Part shown: positions 13,002 through 16,865 of the stretch, one piece after another
How positions within the stretch are numbered: the first letter of the stretch is position 1
Layout of the letters: each line of letters starts with the position of its first letter
DNA from: Chloroflexota bacterium
GTDB lineage: Bacteria; Chloroflexota; Dehalococcoidia; UBA2979
DNA length: 16,865 nt
Assembly (NCBI GenBank): GCA_947446155.1
Contig: CANFFZ010000044.1
Coordinates: 1-16,865 of the forward strand
Direction: 5' to 3'
Position numbers and translations under genes: made by a program
The notes under the pieces: model-generated
Told to the model about the DNA's origin: nothing
What the model saw: the letters and a program-made list of their open reading frames with translations, nothing else
Database searches by the model: none

Positions 13002-15389
13002 GTGGTCGCAGGTGCGCTGACCGGCGTGGTCGTGGTCGACTGCAGCGAGGGCGTGGCCGGCGGGTATGCCGGCAGGCTCCTCGCCGACCTCGGTGCGCAC
13101 GTCATCAAGGTCGAGCCGCCCGGCGGCGACCGGCTACGACGCCTCGGCCCCTTCCCCAGCGACCAGCCCGATGTCGAACGCGGAGGGCTGCACCTCGCGT
13201 TGAATGCCGGCAAGGAGAGCGTGGTCCTGGACCTCGATACGCCCGAGGGACAGTCGCGCTTCCGCGAACTTGTCGGGGGTGCGGAGGTCGTACTCGACAG
13301 TGCCGGTCCCGGTGTGATGGCGGCGCGCGGCCTTGCCTATGAGTCACTGCGCGAGGGTCACTCTGCGCTCGTCTCTGCCACGCACTCACCGTTCGGCCTG
13401 GAGGGTCCGTACGCCGGGCGGGCGACGAGCGAGATCGTCGACTATGCCATGGGCGGCTACATGTACTTCAGCGGCCACCCGGCGCGGCACCCATTGTTGG
13501 TCCCCGGCCATCAGGGCGAGCTCCACGCCGGGATGCAACTCGCTTGCGGCGCCGTCATCGCGCTCTGGCACGCCCGACGCACCGGCGCCGGGCAGCAGGT
13601 CGACGTCTCCACCTTCGAGTCGATGCTCAATGCGCATTCCTGGCTGACCACGCAGTGGACCCACGAGGGTGAAGTCGCCGGGCGCGCGGAGTCCGTGATC
13701 ATCCCCTGCGCCGACGGCGCGATCTTCTGGATGGGTGGGGCAGCGAGCACGGACATCTTCCTGCTGATCGACCGTCCTGACCTCCTCGATGACCCCCGTT
13801 GGGGCACGGTCGCTGGCTGGCGTGAGGCAGCACCTGAGGTGCGCGCGCTCGTGGCGACATGGGCGAAGGACAAGACGAAACAGGCGATCTACCACCAGGC
13901 GCAGCAGCTGCGCATCCCCGTGACGCCCGTCAACACGGTGGAAGATCTCGCCCAATCGGAGCAATTCGGCGTGCGCGGATGGTGGCGTCCCGTCGAGCAT
14001 CCGCTCGCGGGTACGATCGAACTGCCCGGCCCTCCCTGGCTCTTCTCGGAAACAACGGCTGGGGTCGCGAGCGGAGCACCGCTGCTCAACTCCAGTACGG
14101 GGCCCGCCCCGCAACGGCAGCCACCCGCCGCGCCGCGCCCCGGGTTGCCCAACGCGCAGCCCTTTTCCGGCCTGCGCGTGCTCGAAGTGACCGCGAACTG
14201 GGCGGGGCCGCTTGCCGGGCGCCACTTCGGAGATATGGGGGCGGACGTCATCAAGATCGAGGTCGCCCGCCGGCCCGCCACCCGAGCGGGCCACCCGGCC
14301 GGCCGCGAGCTCTGGACGACCTTTTACAACCGCTCTGGCTACTTCAACCTCTTCAATCGCAACAAACGCGATCTCGTAATGGACCTCTCGTCCCCTCGCG
14401 GCCGTGAGCTGTTCTTGAGACTGGTAGACGACGCCGATGTCGTCATCGAGAACAACAGCGCGCGCGTCTTCCGGCAGTTCGGACTGGACTACACAACACT
14501 CGCGACACGCAACCCTCGCATCATCATGTGCTCGATCTCCGGCTTTGGATCCTTCGGCCCCGAGCAACACTACGTGGCGTATGGGGCGAACATCGAGGCA
14601 TCAGGCGGCCTCGCCGCCGTCAACGGATATGGCGACGGCGTGCTGTATCACACCGGTTCGTTCTACGCCGATCCAATCGCCGGCACGCAGGGCGCGCTCG
14701 GCATTGTCGCTGCGCTCCTCGCCCGTGAGCGCACCGGGCGTGGGCAGTTCATCGACATGGCGCTACAGGAGTCGGGAGCAACCTTCCAGATCGAAGCGAT
14801 CATGGACTATCGCCTGAATGGTCGGGTCGCGGGTCCGATGAACAACCGTTCCCGACGCATTGCGCCGCAGGGCGCATACCGCAGCGTCGGGAGCGATTGC
14901 TGGATCGCCATCGGCGTCGAGACCGACGAGCAGTGGGTCGCGCTTGCCTCGGTGATCGGCAGGCCTGACCTTGCCGTCCGCTATCCCGACGTCGAAGCCC
15001 GCCGGGCGCTGCATGACGAGATTGACGAGGCAATCGCCGCATGGTCCGCAACCCTCGACCACAACCAGGCGACGCAACAGCTACAGGACATGGGCGTACC
15101 CGCGGGGCCCGTGCTGGCGAACTGGGAGATCGTGAGCGATCCGCATCTCCATCGGCGAGGCTATTTCGTGGATGTGGTTCACCCGGAGGTGGGATACCAC
15201 CGCTGGGATGGGTACCCGTGGAAGCTCTCGCGGACGCCCGGTCAGGTGCGGCTTCCCGCGCCGCGCTTCGCTGAGCACAACGACGAGGTGCTGCAGGGCT
15301 TGCTCGGCCTTTCCGAGAAGGAGATCACGCAGCTGCGCGCGGAGGGCGTGATCGCGGACCGGCCGCAGTACGCCCGCCCGATGTTCTAG
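13002..15389 (+). CDS. Tandem-fused family III CoA transferase (CaiB/BaiF type)
   Basis: A 795-residue protein carrying two complete CaiB/BaiF domains in tandem: about 1-360 and 388-795, joined by a Pro/Ala-rich linker (about 363-386). Family III enzymes move CoA between carboxylic acids through an Asp-bound intermediate. Both domains have the N-terminal 'LADLGAHVIKVEPP' (27-40) or 'FGDMGADVIKIEVA' (409-422) motif and the 'TGxGQ' motif (194-198; 568-572). The catalytic-Asp region reads YADPIAG (555-561) in domain 2, giving Asp557. In domain 1 the matching position reads QGELHAG (171-177), giving Glu173. Tandem fusions are known (DddD of DMSP degradation). Start at GTG 13002, with GGGAGG at 12992-12997; substrate unknown. 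Confidence 0.92.
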   Translation: MVAGALTGVVVVDCSEGVAGGYAGRLLADLGAHVIKVEPPGGDRLRRLGPFPSDQPDVERGGLHLALNAGKESVVLDLDTPEGQSRFRELVGGAEVVLDSAGPGVMAARGLAYESLREGHSALVSATHSPFGLEGPYAGRATSEIVDYAMGGYMYFSGHPARHPLLVPGHQGELHAGMQLACGAVIALWHARRTGAGQQVDVSTFESMLNAHSWLTTQWTHEGEVAGRAESVIIPCADGAIFWMGGAASTDIFLLIDRPDLLDDPRWGTVAGWREAAPEVRALVATWAKDKTKQAIYHQAQQLRIPVTPVNTVEDLAQSEQFGVRGWWRPVEHPLAGTIELPGPPWLFSETTAGVASGAPLLNSSTGPAPQRQPPAAPRPGLPNAQPFSGLRVLEVTANWAGPLAGRHFGDMGADVIKIEVARRPATRAGHPAGRELWTTFYNRSGYFNLFNRNKRDLVMDLSSPRGRELFLRLVDDADVVIENNSARVFRQFGLDYTTLATRNPRIIMCSISGFGSFGPEQHYVAYGANIEASGGLAAVNGYGDGVLYHTGSFYADPIAGTQGALGIVAALLARERTGRGQFIDMALQESGATFQIEAIMDYRLNGRVAGPMNNRSRRIAPQGAYRSVGSDCWIAIGVETDEQWVALASVIGRPDLAVRYPDVEARRALHDEIDEAIAAWSATLDHNQATQQLQDMGVPAGPVLANWEIVSDPHLHRRGYFVDVVHPEVGYHRWDGYPWKLSRTPGQVRLPAPRFAEHNDEVLQGLLGLSEKEITQLRAEGVIADRPQYARPMF

Positions 15390-15458
15390 GCAGGACTCGA
15401 CCACCCGCATCTTGAAGCGACTCGCCACCTGTACGACGCGGGAGAAGAGGGGACCACG

Positions 15459-16667
15459 ATGGATTGGGCAGACAGTACCGAGCAGAGCGCGTTTCGCGCC
15501 GAAGTGCACGCCCTCATCAGTGAACAGCTGCCGCGGCGATACCGTGACCGGGACCACGATGCAAGCTGGCAGCGCGATCGCCGCTCCCACGACGCCGCCG
15601 AGCGGGACGCGGCCATGTCCTGGACTCGAGCGCTGGCCAGGAAGGGGTGGGTGGCACCGCATTGGCCCACAAAGTACGGCGGTGCGGGGATGACCCCGAT
15701 GGAGCAGTTCATCTTCAACGAGGAGATGGCACGGGCTGGAGCACCGCTGGCAGCGAGCATCCACGGCGTTGCGATGCTGGGCCCAACGCTGATTGTGCAC
15801 GGCACACCGGAACAACAGCAGGAACATCTTCCGAAGATTCTCAGTGGTGAGGTGGTGTGGGCCCAAGGTTATTCAGAGCCAGGCGCGGGCTCTGATCTTG
15901 CGGCGCTGCAGACACGCGCCGTGCACGATGGGGACGAATACATCCTAAATGGGCAGAAGATTTGGACGTCCGGCGCCAACACGGCTGACTGGTTGTTCGC
16001 GATGGTCCGAACGAACCCGGACGCTCCGAAGCATCGCGGGATCTCGTTCCTCATCGCCGACCTCAGGACCCCGGGGATCTCAGTCAGGCCGATCGTCAAC
16101 ATGGCCTGGGGAGACGATCTGAACGAGACATTCTTTGAGGATGCCCGAGTGCCAGTTCGAAACCTGGTCGGGGACGAGGACCGCGGTTGGTACGTCGGGA
16201 TGACGTTGCTCGACTTCGAGCGGTCCGGCATTTCGAGCGCCGTCGGAACCCAGCGCAATGTGCGGATGCTAATCGATTACGCGATTGGCGAGGGCCATGC
16301 CCAGTCGCGCCTGACGGATCTCCCAAGCCTGCGTCTTGAAGTGGCCGACCGAATGATCGAGTGCGAAGTGTCCTACCAGTTCTCCCTCAGGATTGTCTCG
16401 ATGCAAAACGTCGGCCTCGTGCCGAACTACGAGGCCTCGTGCGCGAAGCTCTTCAACTCGGAACTCACCCAGCGTATCGCCCGCACCGGCACCAAGGTGT
16501 TCGGTCTCTACAGCAATCTGTGGGAGTCCACCGACGACCGATCTCCGATGGGAGCAGCCAGCACCCATGCATATGTCTCGTCGATCCCGTCGACGCTTGC
16601 CGGCGGGTCGAGCGAGATCCAGCGGGGGATCATCGCGACTCGTGGGCTCGGTCTGCCGCGAGGCTAG
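15459..16667 (+). CDS. Acyl-CoA dehydrogenase
   Basis: A 402-residue flavoenzyme that introduces an alpha,beta double bond into an acyl-CoA, passing electrons to an electron-transfer flavoprotein. Recognisable pieces are WVAPHWPTKYGGAG (64-77), GYSEPGAGSDLAAL (137-150), DEYILNGQKIWTSGA (159-173), the middle beta domain, and the C-terminal helix with GGSSEIQRGIIATRGLGLPR. The base found at MCAD's Glu376 position is replaced by Gly in AGGSSEIQR. Glu254 in LLDFERSG lines up with the catalytic Glu of isovaleryl-CoA dehydrogenase, so it may serve instead. Start at ATG 15459 with GAAGAGGGG upstream. It follows the CoA transferase by 69 bases; the two probably act in series. It lies 51 bases before the IS3 end. 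Confidence 0.93.
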   Translation: MDWADSTEQSAFRAEVHALISEQLPRRYRDRDHDASWQRDRRSHDAAERDAAMSWTRALARKGWVAPHWPTKYGGAGMTPMEQFIFNEEMARAGAPLAASIHGVAMLGPTLIVHGTPEQQQEHLPKILSGEVVWAQGYSEPGAGSDLAALQTRAVHDGDEYILNGQKIWTSGANTADWLFAMVRTNPDAPKHRGISFLIADLRTPGISVRPIVNMAWGDDLNETFFEDARVPVRNLVGDEDRGWYVGMTLLDFERSGISSAVGTQRNVRMLIDYAIGEGHAQSRLTDLPSLRLEVADRMIECEVSYQFSLRIVSMQNVGLVPNYEASCAKLFNSELTQRIARTGTKVFGLYSNLWESTDDRSPMGAASTHAYVSSIPSTLAGGSSEIQRGIIATRGLGLPRG

Positions 16668-16718
16668 CGGCAGCATCCTCCACCACGCCGATCGATCCAC
16701 CGCCGGGGCGAGTCAGAC

Positions 16719-16743
16719 TGGGGTTGCTCCGGTTTGACGGACA
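16719..16743. repeat. Right terminal inverted repeat of the IS3-family element
   Basis: Starts with TGGGGTTGCTCCGG and ends in GACGGACA. The partner repeat is outside the window, so its length is judged from known IS3 ends and not measured. Confidence 0.65.
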
Positions 16744-16749
16744 GATTGC

Positions 16750-16865
16750 TTAGGCCGCCGAGGCGCTCCTTGCTCGTGGGACCATTCTTGCCTCGTACTC
16801 CACCGGCGAACAGTAGCCGAGCGTGGAGTGCAGGCGTCGGCGATTGTAGAACACCTCGATGAACT
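16750..16865 (-). CDS. IS3-family transposase OrfB, C-terminal end (partial)
   Basis: Read on the minus strand, 37 residues precede a TAA at 16750-16752. The stretch FIEVFYNRRRLHSTLGY, followed by CSPVEYE, is the characteristic C-terminal end of the rve-type integrase domain of IS3/IS150-like transposases. It contains the helix with YNRRRLHSTLGY that directly follows the catalytic Glu region. The upstream part, including the DDE residues, lies outside the window. It is transcribed towards the catabolic module. Confidence 0.9.
   Translation of the reverse strand, partial: FIEVFYNRRRLHSTLGYCSPVEYEARMVPRARSASAA

Larger units (their letters stand above)
16719..16865 (-). mobile_element. End of an IS3-family insertion sequence (cut by window edge)
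   Basis: The outer end starts with TG at 16719 and runs inward as a 25-base terminal repeat to 16743 (TGGGGTTGCTCCGGTTTGAC then GGACA), matching ends known from IS3-family elements. The transposase C-terminus on the - strand begins seven bases inside it. Because the C-terminus is nearest this end, it is the right end (IRR) of the element. The rest lies beyond 16865, so its target duplication cannot be checked; the bases just outside are AGAC (16715-16718). Confidence 0.82.

Noticed and set aside
1..16865. CRISPR array, tRNA, rRNA, phage or toxin-antitoxin genes
   Set aside because: No regularly spaced direct repeats, cloverleaf or ribosomal sequence was seen. The XRE gene has no toxin-like partner beside it: its neighbours are the structured gap and a crotonase.

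Overview
The window is high-GC bacterial DNA with tightly packed genes, all on the + strand except a partial transposase at the right edge. The organism is probably a member of the Chloroflexota (Dehalococcoidia-like), with a high-GC actinobacterium as the alternative. This rests on GC-rich codon use, a Tat-exported lipoprotein solute-binding protein, a nadABC operon with a long NadA, and a set of CaiB-type CoA transferase, acyl-CoA dehydrogenase and crotonase genes. It is an inference without any phylogenetic marker.

Layout. (1) 1-71 is the last 22 codons of an upstream gene, followed by an NAD(P)-binding SDR fused to a DUF2867 domain (99-1523). (2) 1576-6387 is an NAD biosynthesis operon: a promoter and a perfect 9-bp inverted repeat, then nadA, a hotdog thioesterase, nadB, nadC and a P-loop kinase-like gene. 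Two of its junctions are 4-bp stop/start overlaps. (3) 6502-7436 is a complete IS6-family insertion sequence with near-perfect 20-bp terminal inverted repeats but no visible 8-bp target duplication. (4) 7437-7663 has no recognisable gene; it holds an AT-rich patch and several inverted repeats, ending at the start of a small XRE regulator (7664-7933). (5) 7974-16667 is a catabolic and transport module: crotonase-family protein, peptide/nickel-type ABC solute-binding protein, two ABC permeases, a tandem-fused family III CoA transferase, and an acyl-CoA dehydrogenase. No ATPase for the transporter lies in the window. (6) 16719-16865 is the terminal inverted repeat and transposase C-terminus of an IS3-family element on the - strand, cut by the window edge.

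How the genes work together. The nad operon encodes the aspartate-to-nicotinate-mononucleotide route: NadB makes iminoaspartate, NadA condenses it with DHAP to quinolinate, and NadC converts that to NaMN. The thioesterase and kinase are passengers of unknown purpose. The right-hand module looks like uptake of a small organic compound (binding protein plus permeases), activation by CoA transfer, alpha,beta-desaturation by the acyl-CoA dehydrogenase, and further processing by the crotonase. The XRE protein is a candidate local regulator. This module is bracketed by IS6 and IS3 elements, which suggests it was assembled or moved by insertion sequences. I see no CRISPR array, tRNA, rRNA or obvious phage gene. 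Nothing here is a proven new system; the most unusual points are the CoA transferase fusion with unequal active sites, the crotonase lacking one catalytic Glu, the nad operon operator and passengers, and the structured DNA in front of the XRE gene.
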